From: Phoronis australis
Taxonomy: Eukaryota; Phoronida; Phoronidae
DNA: 64,000 bases
Reading direction: 5' to 3'
NCBI GenBank assembly: GCA_002633005.1
Contig: NMRA01000348.1
Location: 359,065 to 423,064, forward strand
Within the stretch, counting starts at the first letter, position 1. Every line of letters begins with the position of its first letter. Both the position numbers and the translations under genes were made by a program. The notes below the pieces were generated by a model. The model ran no database searches and was not told where the DNA came from. It worked only from the letters and a program-made list of their open reading frames with translations. Positions 43,501 through 49,990 of this stretch are shown in pieces.

Positions 43501-43661
43501 CCTTCTCCGGTAGGTGGCGGCCTGGATTCTCCTTCTAAAGGTGGTTTTGTTTGATACTCTTTCTTTGGATCTTTAACATTTGCCACAACTGCAGAAATAG
43601 CGCCAGCGAGCAGAACAAGACCTATCGCAAACGAAAGAGGGCGCTTGTGAAGCATGTCCAT
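56..43661 (-). CDS. Gene 1: giant WAP/REJ/SEA mosaic extracellular protein, span including introns, 3' end beyond window
   Basis: This is the full visible span of one minus-strand gene of 43 proposed exons, listed individually below. Order of parts with approximate residues: signal peptide and proline-rich repeats 1-180, 43-residue Cys modules 181-370, WAP 371-436, unique region and GQSGAQKP repeats 437-686, bacterial-type NDAP/AWD repeats 687-1061, CGVCGG Cys-rich repeats 1062-1240, IPT-like 1282-1438, REJ 1438-2192, GAIN-like 2193-2497, Thr-rich 2498-2526, SEA 2527 onward. Nearly all neighbouring exons match in phase and keep domain motifs intact across junctions. REJ followed by GAIN is the arrangement in polycystin-1 and sea-urchin REJ proteins, so a role as a cell-surface adhesion or receptor-like molecule is inferred. 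Two furin-type sites and a self-cleaving SEA suggest it matures as non-covalently held fragments. No ion-channel or PLAT segment is visible, but the C terminus is missing. Weak points are exon 40, the missing GPS and the acceptor of exon 10. Confidence 0.85.
598..810 (-). CDS. Gene 1 exon 42: SEA domain, N-terminal half
   Basis: 213 nt, phase 1-1. A Thr-rich lead-in, then VVRISFSLEANYTSVVGNNK and SRISNLDIKPG. The SEA order v-i-l-L-x-Y...f-x-L-x-L...I-x-l-x-pG is clear. The last Gly codon is split by the intron exactly at the self-cleavage site. Confidence 0.9.
2629..2714 (-). CDS. Gene 1 exon 41: Thr-rich mucin-like linker
   Basis: 86 nt, phase 2 to 1. VYEGPPVVTEVTTTSSAV then PTTTTEAPTT, a likely O-glycosylated stalk before the SEA domain. 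Splice sites TCTGCAG and GTAAGC. Confidence 0.75.
3336..3477 (-). CDS. Gene 1 exon 40 (tentative): polycystin-like GAIN strand
   Basis: 142 nt, phase 0 to 1. TTGVFHLEIRNATLSSLRAI resembles the G-x-yHL-x-l strand pair preceding the GPS in polycystin-1. The acceptor TTCAG|AGTGCC and donor T|GTAATT are acceptable. Its end phase (1) does not match exon 41 (needs 2), so a small exon or another boundary is missing. Confidence 0.4.
4319..4627 (-). CDS. Gene 1 exon 39: GAIN-like beta region
   Basis: 309 nt, phase 0-0. NEMQSMFSSWNCSEGYNCYG, VQFPNNIISINSTAVVPLSL, then LTEPVNYKVPIS, which resembles the L-x-PV-x-i strand of GAIN domains before the GPS. Confidence 0.85.
5313..5567 (-). CDS. Gene 1 exon 38: GAIN-like region
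   Basis: 255 nt, phase 0-0. VETLLVGYSTTISESSSRDA, KYLLNVHKYVKGICRGM, CENCTVVQQAGQ. A strong canonical donor GTAAGT follows. Confidence 0.85.
7010..7214 (-). CDS. Gene 1 exon 37: GAIN-like helices with RRKR site
   Basis: 205 nt, phase 2 to 0. DPITGLNTLKSTEAIPLN, KDLALESLTKLLEG, then TSKRRKRAAGSRTEL. The basic RRKR is a second furin-type site, placed in a predicted loop. Confidence 0.85.
7540..7672 (-). CDS. Gene 1 exon 36: REJ/GAIN helical segment
   Basis: 133 nt, phase 1 to 2. DVTALVTSAVEHANSMNDTA to ASGLTEIIDN; the amphipathic helices are as expected for GAIN subdomain A. Confidence 0.8.
9074..9220 (-). CDS. Gene 1 exon 35: REJ region end
   Basis: 147 nt, phase 1-1. EHNIRMASCNSEDICTESES, FNVTIFEPNDATDVFAAL. 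Joins in frame to exons 34 and 36. Confidence 0.85.
9445..9625 (-). CDS. Gene 1 exon 34: REJ region
   Basis: 181 nt, phase 0 to 1. SLNATLFKDAITASSKNWDS, YTCPTSDTKLEDC. The initial Met is internal, not a start. Confidence 0.85.
10403..10659 (-). CDS. Gene 1 exon 33: REJ region
   Basis: 257 nt, phase 1 to 0. YATLDFDNCLSGLETT, EELNNYELTMIYNKEETDAC, CSMCPSCKYKIGLLMSV. Ends TGGVFE at GAA|GTACGC. A second possible donor seven bases downstream breaks the frame with exon 34. Confidence 0.8.
11175..11401 (-). CDS. Gene 1 exon 32: REJ region
   Basis: 227 nt, phase 2 to 1. YMFEVLMRNGAKESSAF, PNEMLVVTATVSYV, ITLTWLSVDQN. Donor GTCAGT. Confidence 0.85.
12149..12303 (-). CDS. Gene 1 exon 31: REJ region
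   Basis: 155 nt, phase 0 to 2. GSFLYIKVIDEDTGSEVDDC to EARVTIQANSMDPGL; the next exon completes DPGLYMFEV, the REJ l-pG-Y-x-F-x-v motif, across the intron. Confidence 0.85.
12564..12772 (-). CDS. Gene 1 exon 30: REJ LDA-x-S-x-DP element
   Basis: 209 nt, phase 1 to 0. Includes LELDARIAGPFFSEANV, EDLVLDATKSRDPNNPEERF and FNWGCK. lvLDA-x-S-x-DP with a following W-x-C is among the best-known REJ signatures. Confidence 0.9.
13543..13666 (-). CDS. Gene 1 exon 29: REJ region
   Basis: 124 nt, phase 0 to 1. VIWEGTSESG (W-x-v strand) to NTLFGGTKYFFSVK, the repeat-closing YFFSV strand. Confidence 0.85.
13788..14012 (-). CDS. Gene 1 exon 28: REJ region
   Basis: 225 nt, phase 0-0. LTPGYNYDIGLSVTNRHGVK, TWVTVTRSANVKP, then KIELSKCVNVTLENLQ. 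The l-pg-Y-y-l-v-n and v-P-x-V-x-i elements are REJ hallmarks. Confidence 0.85.
14892..14983 (-). CDS. Gene 1 exon 27: REJ region, short exon
   Basis: 92 nt, phase 1 to 0, SGSVANSVADLQTRLDSLTD to LLVAGNE. Identified from splice signals and phase only, but fits between exons 26 and 28. Confidence 0.75.
15855..15990 (-). CDS. Gene 1 exon 26: REJ region
   Basis: 136 nt, phase 0 to 1. VKIRKLTAPGEVGSCDAFKV, then DSVVYKWRVNVTHGQN. The Y-K-W strand is typical of REJ. Confidence 0.8.
16846..17021 (-). CDS. Gene 1 exon 25: REJ region
   Basis: 176 nt, phase 1 to 0. ILIRLGSGATVVVGDKLNLQ matches the l-v-LG-atv-Gd-L-l element that precedes REJ domains. Confidence 0.85.
17475..17680 (-). CDS. Gene 1 exon 24: start of REJ region
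   Basis: 206 nt, phase 2 to 1. TVTFTIDAPKPALKSARF, MVQFDMNISPAKNIPRL, LFDCSAIFDAATHNKLGT. This C-x-IF-x-T-x-LG pattern precedes REJ repeats. Confidence 0.85.
18602..18843 (-). CDS. Gene 1 exon 23: IPT/TIG-like domain
   Basis: 242 nt, phase 0 to 2. VNISGKGFVDTGFIKCFAVC continues the TIG consensus (v-GkGF-x-C), with KLVDSKRIVCDL as the later strand. Missed as a single ORF on the minus strand; supported by splice signals and phase. Confidence 0.8.
19097..19324 (-). CDS. Gene 1 exon 22: Ig/IPT-like segment
   Basis: 228 nt, phase 0-0. A beta-rich segment with YGVKCSFID, GGVNVTVIEP and FVLNTVSPSKMTLKETNVK. The VSP-x-L-x-TNVK motif starts an IPT/TIG repeat. Confidence 0.85.
20360..20496 (-). CDS. 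Gene 1 exon 21: junction between Cys-rich and IPT-like regions
   Basis: 137 nt, phase 1 to 0. GCAALGDVWPKTYHLLPGET to INSCEFDGTK. The aGC-x-VxP pattern marks entry into an Ig-like/IPT fold. Confidence 0.8.
21221..21381 (-). CDS. Gene 1 exon 20: Cys-rich repeat 3
   Basis: 161 nt, phase 2 to 1. CGICSTNPDEGKDKCGVC, then NKCVDCAG and DACGACLPKDDPNFDA. Exon 21 follows in frame as FDAGCAALG. Confidence 0.85.
23193..23394 (-). CDS. Gene 1 exon 19: Cys-rich repeat 2
   Basis: 202 nt, phase 1 to 2. KKDRCGDCAGGETGK and LDCGGKCNGMYKQG are variants of the CGVCGG unit. Donor GTTAGT. Confidence 0.85.
24664..24823 (-). CDS. Gene 1 exon 18: CGVCGG Cys-rich repeat 1
   Basis: 160 nt, phase 0 to 1. Contains NDKCGVCGGRNKCVDCSG. 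Such CGVCGG-x-CVDC repeats occur in large animal and choanoflagellate extracellular proteins. Donor GTATGA. Confidence 0.85.
25861..25984 (-). CDS. Gene 1 exon 17: second repeat, AWD element
   Basis: 124 nt, phase 2 to 0, containing SMGFTNIYFTAWDESDNATG, the G-x-F-x-AWD-x-G signature that closes the repeat. The following residues PFPLCMPP link to the Cys-rich region. Confidence 0.8.
26299..26515 (-). CDS. Gene 1 exon 16: second repeat, GxWxxL...W part
   Basis: 217 nt, phase 1 to 2. SYQFQAPGGQWTTLDNPYSW matches the G-W-Y...G-W core of the repeat, followed by ATLLPENYKIRFNAT (LL-x-KIRF element). Confidence 0.85.
27300..27516 (-). CDS. Gene 1 exon 15: NDAP motif and start of second repeat
   Basis: 217 nt, phase 0 to 1. 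Starts IVDTNDAPALR, so the previous exon's LEFK completes LEFKIVDTNDAP, a hallmark of tandem bacterial surface repeats. Ends GPKKGLGMAVLMAQSNER, resembling the D-D-GxxxGIAV element. Confidence 0.85.
28068..28285 (-). CDS. Gene 1 exon 14: bacterial-type repeat, end of first copy
   Basis: 218 nt, phase 1 to 0, including AAGIEMVPANATVKL, QPSEDFTGVIRLTLQPYS and WAGKSTILEFK. The P-x-EDFTG signature is typical of this repeat class. Confidence 0.85.
28900..30500. repeat. Higher-order tandem repeat in intron 13 of gene 1 (about 450 bp = 3 x 150 bp)
   Basis: Equivalent points recur at 28961, 29415, about 29860 and 30285, and at 29171, 29621 and 30072, giving a period near 450. Each unit holds three related submonomers about 150 bp long, each with a motif like CCACTAGGAGGCGC, CCACTAGGTGGCGC or CCATTAGGTGGCAC followed by a TCGA/TCCATC-like stretch. 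The array ends with a GACGCC-rich run at 30466-30512. Confidence 0.85.
30800..30982 (-). CDS. Gene 1 exon 13: bacterial-type repeat, middle part
   Basis: 183 nt, phase 1-1, YDSYFIRKASKEG to GTFFYLDGN. Corresponds to the GxFxY strand of the repeat. Followed by a 2.5-kb intron filled with a tandem repeat. Confidence 0.85.
31361..31600. repeat. CA/TG microsatellite
   Basis: Alternating CA with minor GCAC and CAGA variants; the purest part is near 31537-31585. On the gene strand it reads as a TG tract starting 14 nt after the exon 12 boundary. Confidence 0.95.
31615..31782 (-). CDS. Gene 1 exon 12: cadherin-like/bacterial-type repeat start
   Basis: 168 nt, phase 1-1. Contains PQDNHPIITL, then LPEDGEIVVNL and VVDPDL, the EDG...D-DL pattern of tandem Ig/cadherin-like repeats of large bacterial surface proteins. 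The donor AGTAAGT sits 14 nt from a long CA/TG microsatellite. Confidence 0.85.
32471..33010 (-). CDS. Gene 1 exon 11: 15-residue repeats and furin site
   Basis: 540 nt, phase 1-1. About four copies of a 15-residue unit of the form GAQKPNxxPSGQGQS make a Gly/Gln/Lys/Pro-rich, probably disordered stalk. It is followed by KTRRKRE, a furin-type site, and then a folded-looking segment (KYENVTTGMTLDLSGDF, FGVNISLVDLQSGN). Confidence 0.85.
33469..33681 (-). CDS. Gene 1 exon 10: unique region
   Basis: 213 nt open frame including VSFYFKVLRKPSDERLFKF and DLEVGQNEALVVTGLPQ. I do not recognise the fold. A phase-consistent acceptor lies at 33682-33683 (AAAG|AAGTT). The stronger-looking acceptor at 33689-33690 would put a stop in frame, so either the first is used or a small exon is missing before this one. 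Confidence 0.7.
34165..34365 (-). CDS. Gene 1 exon 9: WAP-type four-disulfide core domain
   Basis: 201 nt, phase 1-1. The peptide begins EKEGTC and shows the WAP spacing HC-x8-C-x3-SDC-x4-KRCC-x2-GCG-x3-C. WAP domains are usually protease inhibitors or structural; the inhibitory loop cannot be judged here. A Glu/Asp/Thr-rich tail (FEEATTDDKA) leads to the donor CAG|GTACAA. Confidence 0.85.
35079..35232. repeat. Dispersed repeat, similar to 40272-40426
   Basis: Shared blocks include TTGCTTTTTAG, ACGTTACTGAAC-like sequence and GGAGGCT with common spacing. In intron 8 of gene 1, not coding. Confidence 0.65.
35352..35403 (-). CDS. Gene 1 exon 8: half-module 5
   Basis: 52 nt encoding VFCFMRGSCVDIDCGTY, phase 0 to 1 (ATG|GTTAGT). 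Instead of a second module half it joins in frame to the WAP exon. Confidence 0.8.
36024..36100 (-). CDS. Gene 1 exon 7: second part of Cys module 4
   Basis: 77 nt, phase 1 to 0, ending DRGISCGPRQ before a canonical GTAAGC donor. Exons 6 and 7 sum to 129 nt, again 43 codons. Confidence 0.8.
36606..36657 (-). CDS. Gene 1 exon 6: first part of Cys module 4
   Basis: 52 nt encoding IYCFMRGRCVDISCGDE, phase 0 to 1, donor AGG|GTAGGT. It is closest in sequence to exon 8 (IYCFMRG versus VFCFMRG), pointing to a recent internal duplication. Confidence 0.8.
36658..38309 (-). other. Intron 5 of gene 1 with a dispersed repeat copy
   Basis: 1.65-kb GC-AG intron. 37048-37320 matches, in inverted orientation, the block at 62355-62452; the rest is unclassified. 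Confidence 0.6.
37048..37320 (+). repeat. Dispersed repeat, copy A (interrupted)
   Basis: GTCCTAGCAAAGCC near 37048 and CGCCTAACAGTTCGTTACAT near 37285 correspond to the reverse complement of 62452-62355. About 180 bp separate the two blocks here, against about 10 bp in the other copy. Confidence 0.7.
38310..38380 (-). CDS. Gene 1 exon 5: second part of Cys module 3
   Basis: 71 nt, phase 1 to 0, ending GGTKCSPNQ with module cysteine 39. It has a GC donor (CAG|GCAAGA), the third GC-AG intron in this stretch. Too short to appear in an ORF scan; found from the module pattern. Confidence 0.75.
38962..39019 (-). CDS. Gene 1 exon 4: first part of Cys module 3
   Basis: 58 nt encoding VYCFMLQRCVDVECVTNTE, then a phase 1 GT donor (GGAAG|GTAAGA). 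Carries module cysteines 3, 9 and 14. With exon 5 it totals 129 nt, the same length as the unsplit modules. Confidence 0.8.
39755..39883 (-). CDS. Gene 1 exon 3: 43-residue Cys module 2
   Basis: Exactly 129 nt, phase 0-0, beginning VFVLAMMTCVDRS and ending GIKCRSDQ. A tandem duplicate of exon 2 with the same length and the same two cysteines, and also a GC donor (CAG|GCAAGA). Confidence 0.8.
40272..40426. repeat. Dispersed repeat, similar to 35079-35232
   Basis: Direct-orientation copy; contains CTTGCTTTTTAGTACGGCCC and GCGTTACTGAACGGGAGGCT. In the GC-AG intron after exon 2. Confidence 0.65.
40497..40625 (-). CDS. Gene 1 exon 2: 43-residue Cys module 1
   Basis: Exactly 129 nt, phase 0-0, beginning VYVLALKKCVDRS and ending GIKCRPDQ. 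Only two of the four module cysteines (positions 9 and 39) remain. The donor is CAG|GCAAGG, a GC-AG intron. Confidence 0.8.
40626..43121 (-). other. Intron 1 of gene 1
   Basis: 2.5 kb between exons 1 and 2. I see no module exon, only a CA run and unclassified sequence. Phase 0 at both ends would allow extra 43-codon modules here, but none was found. Confidence 0.6.
42861..42885. repeat. CA microsatellite in intron 1 of gene 1
   Basis: Short AC dinucleotide run, about 12 units. Confidence 0.9.
43122..43661 (-). CDS. Gene 1 exon 1: signal peptide plus proline-rich repeat
   Basis: The start is at 43661 (MDMLHKRPLSF) or two codons later at 43655. A hydrophobic stretch, FAIGLVLLAGAISAVVA, forms a signal peptide. 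About 150 residues of degenerate Pro/Gly/Glu/Arg repeats follow, with recurring PPPTREGGTHPP and PPTGEGK blocks, likely disordered. The exon ends MICGPNQ at a CAG|GTGAGT donor. That ending matches the ends of the downstream Cys modules (ISCGPRQ, IKCRPDQ) and ties this exon to the gene. No TATA box is evident upstream, and a non-coding first exon cannot be excluded. Confidence 0.8.
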
Positions 43662-46600
43662 GTATATTTGCACAATCAAAAATTCAGGTGTTTAATTCAT
43701 ACATGTAGACAGGCCTGCATTTTGCTGCCAAGTGGCAACAGTTCATTACGTAGTCGTTGTCCTGCAGTGGGGACAGTGACTTGTCTTTAAGTGTGACAGT
43801 GCGACCATTCACGCTATGATTTTATTTGAAAACCGCTTAGTGTACAATTAGCATATGCAAGTGCTTCGCCTTTTTTAGTTATATCTTGTGCACTTTTCAA
43901 ATTTAATAGTGTTTATACATTGCAGACTCATCTTTTATCGTATAAGCGCTTCATAAAGTAGGAACAAATATCAAACATAATATCGTTGATGACACCGATA
44001 AAGCAACTGATGAAGATGAAAATAATGATAAAATTAATAGCAATGTCGCCGAGTCTCAATGTCATACCATGCTTGCAGAGTTTTGGTCTTAATAAGGTGT
44101 ACTGGTGCCCGGATGCTCTTTTTTGAACACAACCAGACCAAACGCCGATACGTTTTCAACAAGCAAGGGAATTATAAGAGGGTAATTATAAAGGGGTAGC
44201 AATAAAAAGACCTTCGAAATCTTTCGAGGCGTGACACTGGCGATCTAGAAAACCACAATTTTTGAGGGAAAGTGTCCGTATGACCATGCTTACAACGCCT
44301 GTCACTTGGCCGTGTCCGTACAAGGGGGGCGGGGGGGGGGGTGCAATATGAGACACCAATCAAGCGTCAGAAGCGTTATTTTTGACAGTTGTTGAAAATA
44401 CGTGTTCACTAAACTTCAATCCGAGTGTTTCAGTCTTGGAATGGAAATAATTTTGTTCACTCCAATTGATTCAATGTCCTGCTGGTAAAGCATCGACATA
44501 TTATTCAGATCGAATGCGTTCTGCCGTTGTGAAACTGCAAGTCAACACTGATAATTGTATAAAACAGCTTTTGGTCTTATGGCAAAATATTGATCGGCGC
44601 TTGCGCTCATGAGTAATTTAATATTCCGAATATAATGATAAAAAATCCAGTAGGCGACATAAAAAGATGCATGAAAGTAAAATTAAATTGATTCCATGAC
44701 TTATGCAAACAGGTATTAACTTAAATCGTAGGTAATCGTACGCGCTTTGCAATGTCCTGCTCATGGGGCAGATTTCTGTTCGGGAATCACTGATCTGTAT
44801 TTTTTACTAGTTGATAACTGCTAATAGGGAAATGGCGTACAGTAAACGGAATGTACTTGTTAAAATGGCGCCAGATTGAATGTCGCCTAAGTAAATAATG
44901 CGCCTTTTACGCGCTAGTACTTGAAGAAAAATGCAAGCCACGGGTACTACATACCAACAAGTGTTCTCATCTTGGAGCTCTGTGAATATTCGAGCAAGAG
45001 CAAATTCTTCAAATTCGATGGTCCAATTACCGACACGTTCAGAGACACATCGTTCCTCAGATCACGTCGGTCTACCTATCAGTGTGCTATCAATTCATTA
45101 TTGATGCCCTGTATGGTAGAGCGCGTTACGATCGATCGTTGCTAGATGACAAATTAACGTGTGATTGTCTTGCTTATATTTACACGGTGCTGCAGACAGG
45201 TCATTGTATTTGTATTCAAAATCGATAGATAGATTTTACATGTACCTGTAGAGAAATACTTGTCGGTAATAAATTTAGGCAGGGCTCACCGTATAAGTAT
45301 AGTTGCAATGATTTTAAAGCTCAGGCAATCTATGTCTTTGTAGACCGACTAAGGACAAAGTGGAACAAAGTGGGTACTCACTTATCTCCAAGAAAAAGTA
45401 CATTGTAGGTTACATAGTGTCGTAAAACTTAATGTCGCATTTCGTTGTGCGTAAGATGTTTCACCAAATACTTTCGTTTTGGGTGAATAGCGCGTTGATA
45501 TTTTGATGATAGAATTGCAGTTTTGTCAACCAAAACCACTTGTACTGCAAGCGAGCTGTTATAAATTCCTTCATGTATACTGAATTTTTGTCGAATAACT
45601 CTGTGTTATGATTGGATGTAAAATTTTCAAATAATTGGATAGTTCGTGTAGTTTTTTTTAAAATAAAACAACGTGAGTTGAGCAAATATAATGCGTCGTA
45701 AAGGGAGCTGGTGTTTTGAAAAGTTTAGTAAGGAAACTTAGTTTTGATTGATGGTTCAGTTCGTAGCTTTACGTCATATGATGTATTTTTCTTCCCCAAA
45801 CCTTGGGGTGACATTAATGAAATTTCATATTATCAATTATGTAATGTAAGTTTAACGATATCGACTCATCGAGATTCGCAATTTTATTGTGTAAAGAGAA
45901 CATAAGGTGAATTTTCGTGTCAGGCGGAGTGATTCGTGCTCGCATCGAAAGCGTACACCTGAAAACACAATGAATTATGCATTTGTATTGCTGCGGACAC
46001 CGTGGTAAAATAACAAGACTTTAAGATGTAAAGATGAGGATTTCCGTCTTTAACATAAAAAGTGCTTTCAAGGTAGTCACGTGCAAAGTACTTTGAAGTG
46101 TCAATAAATGCCGACAATCTGCAAAATCAGTACACGTATCTGTGAAATAAAGGGATACCAAACCGGCTTTGACATAGAACAGTATATTAAACGACATCTA
46201 TGAAACACAACGTTGCTCTGTAATGCTTGACTAGTGTCAAATCTTTCGAGAAAAATTTGAAAATCCCGTACGAAGTCTACTAAAATCGACAAGCGTGACC
46301 AAAACTTTAGGCGAGCCACACGACTACCGTAGGGAAGTTATTCCTATCAGGAATCACAATATCCTAACTGTGACAAAGAGATTGTGAATTTCTTTGTTGA
46401 ATCCTGAATTATCATTCAAGTGAACGCCACTGGTGCATTTGTTAGTGGCAGAAAGAGGACTGGTTGAATTCACCAGAGCAGGATTAGTTAGAAATAGGTG
46501 TCCCTAGGAACAGAAAAAAGCTGTATAGTATCCCTTGAGGTGCTTGCGTGAGATATGTTTTATTCATGTTATTGTTGTTTCATTCACTGTCAGGCTGAGT

Positions 46601-46672
46601 TTACAGCTAAAATCTTAACTCTAATAACATTTACTAAGCTAATCCATACGACTAAATTCATGGGTTCGTGTC
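43662..46672. other. Intergenic region upstream of gene 1
   Basis: No convincing exon. Holds a poly-G tract at 44323-44341. The gene 1 promoter should lie near its left end, but no clear core element is visible. Confidence 0.5.
44323..44341 (+). repeat. Poly-G tract
   Basis: Nineteen bases that are almost entirely G with a single C; a quadruplex-prone run and a likely sequencing trouble spot. Confidence 0.9.
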
Positions 46673-46870
46673 ATGGTCCAAAAAAATAAGGATCAACGGC
46701 TTAACTTCAAAAGAAACGGCAGACTTGATCCCGGGAATTATCGACCAATCTGTCTTCACGCGCGTTTTAAACATTATTGTACCGAACACCGTTGTCCTGA
46801 CCCATCACTTGAGAATGTGACTTCATCATTGGTAATGAGCCCTACCACAACTTACTCCATGCGAAGTTAG
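46673..46870 (+). mobile_element. LINE-like reverse transcriptase relic
   Basis: The frame encodes KRNGRLDPGNYRPICL, close to the PGNYRPISL motif at the start of non-LTR retrotransposon reverse transcriptases. The following residues (HARFKHYCTEHRC) are degenerate and the frame soon stops, so this is a short dead fragment. Confidence 0.55.
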
Positions 46871-48359
46871 TCTAACAACGCTACGAAGGCACATTTGACT
46901 TCTGATTTGGTAACTGACTAAAAGGTTGCTTATTAATATCTTCATGCCACTACAGTTTTTCATCTTTATTGTTACATTAATATCACTATTGTTATTACCA
47001 ATTATCTATGCTGTTACTTTTAGTTTATTTGTTTATTATATTTGTTTCCTTATTTCATACAACCTAATCTTGTCATACACGTATGTGTAAGCTTGTTCTT
47101 ATTTTCCTTTTGTAACCATTGCATGTTGGACAATTGCATAAATTGTTTGTTTTAAACTTGCCTAATGTTATTATCGTTGGCCCAATATATATTCACTCTC
47201 TGTTTTCTTTCATTATTTGTGCTCGTTCCTCTCACTGCATGTTATTATTTCATAGTCCATCGAGTGCTAATGCTACCAAACTAAGTACACTCAACCAGGC
47301 AACCAATCAATTATAAGCAATTCACTGAATTCCTGATTTGTTACAATCAATAAGAGGAAGTGTTGTGTTTGCATACTAATTAGTTTTGGCTGTCCGAACT
47401 CACACTGTGCAGTAGATTCTGTTAAGGACCGAAGTCCTTCACGAAATGCAAACTTTGAGACCTGTTGCTTTTGCCTTGTTGGCCACTTTGAAGTGCATTG
47501 AAGGATATTTAAAAAAGGGGAACGCTCAACATTTTATCATCACGATTTTAAACGTACTGGGAATTTTCGTAGGTAAGCCCAAGGGCGTGTATTCGGAAAA
47601 TGAAAAAAAAAACATCCGTTTTAGTAACACCAAACAAACGCCCGGGCGCTTATGCAGAAAGGGGGTCTGTAAACGGAAAGTCATAGGTTTCCTGCTTTTG
47701 ACATTTTTAGAAAAAAACGTGTCTTTAAATTTTATGTTAATAAATGCATATTTCACTTGCATTTTTTTCGCTTTTATACATGATAAATGCTCCACAAAAC
47801 TGACTAAACGCTTAGTGGGCTTTTAATAAACGCCTCACTTTCGGGACACTTAAAACCACAAGTTGCAACGCTAAGTAAACACCCACGGGTGTTAAATCTG
47901 AATGATTTTCCAAATAAACGCCCATGGGCATTTCATCGGGCATTTTTATTTACGGTCACCCCCGGTATTACACAATATACTATTGCCCATGGAAATGCAA
48001 AGCGAGACCTGATTATCAAATAGATGTGACATTGCTGAATAAACAACATGAACTCTAGAAACTGAGGTTGACATGCTGATCGAAGATGATAAAATTTTAA
48101 TTTGCGCCGTTACTTGGCAAGACACTTTCTTCGTTGCGCTAATGGTTTGCATATCGTTTTAAAAAGTCGCCACTCATGTGTATTCAAGCAGAGTAAGACA
48201 AATGCGATAATCAGTGGTTTTATGGAAACACAAAACGCCAAAGTAATTTGCTTTACATGTGGCACTTCACAGCGACCAAATAACTGTGCTTGCCGGAGTT
48301 ACTCCTTTGCTCACAGTTGCTCATAGCTACTCATAGTTTAAATTAATACCCTTGCAATT
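46871..48359. other. Intergenic, AT-rich, nothing recognised
   Basis: T/A-rich low-complexity stretches at 46930-47060. The 126-codon plus-strand frame at 47446-47826 has no motifs or splice context and is probably chance. Confidence 0.5.
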
Positions 48360-48511
48360 CAGGGGCGGATCCGGGATTTTTGAAGGAAGGGCGTGGATCA
48401 AGCATTTTTAAAAAGGGTGTTCAAGTAGACAATTCGAAAAGTTTGGATTTGATATAACAAAAATCAAGAAACAGGGCTCAGACTCCATTGACCACCCTGG
48501 ATCCGCCTGTG
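48360..48511. mobile_element. MITE with hAT-like terminal inverted repeats
   Basis: Begins CAGGGGCGGATCCGGGAT and ends CCCTGGATCCGCCTGTG; the ends are near inverted copies. CAGGGGCGGATCC-type ends are common in small hAT-like elements. 152 bp, no coding capacity. Confidence 0.65.
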
Positions 48512-49990
48512 CAGTTCGCGTTAGCCTACAGTGCATCAAACGTAAAATTATCGAATATAGGCGTACTGTTTATTGAATTTGATCAATCAGCACTAAAGTG
48601 TCCATTACAAAAAAACGGTGTCACGGGTCGAACAAATATTTAAATTGTCCAAAACCACCCCCGTTTTTAGTCAAACTGAAATATACTATGGGTGGACCCA
48701 TAGAAAATACATTTTTTTGTTCTAAGTTGGACAGTTTTTGCACTTTCTGAGGCTTGAAGTCCAATTTTCGGCATATTTTTGCTGTTCCAGGCCCTAGTGG
48801 GTTGTGTTCGTTTTGCATTTTGTTGTTTTACCGTGTGGTGCTAGATTAATAAGGTTAAAAATTTTAGTTACAGATATTAATCGAAGAAAAAATTATGGTT
48901 TGGAGGCAGACCAAATTCTTTTTTAAATTCTGGAGAAGAAAATATAGTTGTCACAAAAATCAGTCATAGATACGTTGACTGCACATGACTCATTCCAGGA
49001 CGTATATTGACACTTTCAAATAATATTCTCACGTTTTTTATTGTCAAAACAGTACGTGTTCAGGAAACAAAATCATTAATTTCATAGATACTAACAGAAA
49101 GAGCTGCATTGTCTATTAAGTACGAAATTCAAACTGTTGCTCAATCGTTTTCATAGATACATTGTAGGTTATTACGTTCAGTGAAATTGGACGACAGCCT
49201 GGGAAAGTAAGTGCTTTTAATGCTGTTGGGTTTAATGTAAGAGTGTATTGAAATGGTCATTTCATTCCTTTCATCAGAATTGTGTCGTGCGTCGTCAGTT
49301 TTGTTTTTGGTGTCAGTGATACGTTATGTTATAGATACGTTATTGTTTAGCTTATGCGATGTACAGCAAGAGTTTCATCACCTTTCCATGCTGCCCTGTT
49401 CCATTTTGGACGAACAGACATATATTGCCTGATTGCACTAAAATCGACAGCCTGAACACAAAGTCGAGTGATTCAAAGCGTGATCAGTACCATCTTCGAC
49501 GAGGTACAGTAAGTAAAGTTGTTGTCAGATTTAAAAAAGACAGTGTTTTCCGAAGCAATAGGCTTTCATAGCGTTAAGAAACAGTCCCATATTTAACAAA
49601 AATAAACAAAATTGTACAGGTCCAACCGAAATAGGTTTTCTGTAATAACGTTTCTATGTCACACCATATAAAGTAAATATGAATACTTTCAAACTGGGTA
49701 GTGAAGATTCAAATCAAGCATACTTAAACGAAATGTACAGTATATTAACACGCGAAATAGCTTTAATAAATTGCGAAACGGTTCAACATATAAGAAAAAA
49801 AACACTTGAAGTATTTTCTGTGATTCACAATAACGTATCTACGAAAAATCTGATGACTGAGTTTTTTCCCAGGCAAGGACGATTCAAATCGAGTTTAAAG
49901 CTTACCTATTTGATGGTGACGATATTTTACAGTTTTGACGAGAATGCAGTTTTTTTTTCATTCAAAACTGAAATCCAATGTTATAATAAA

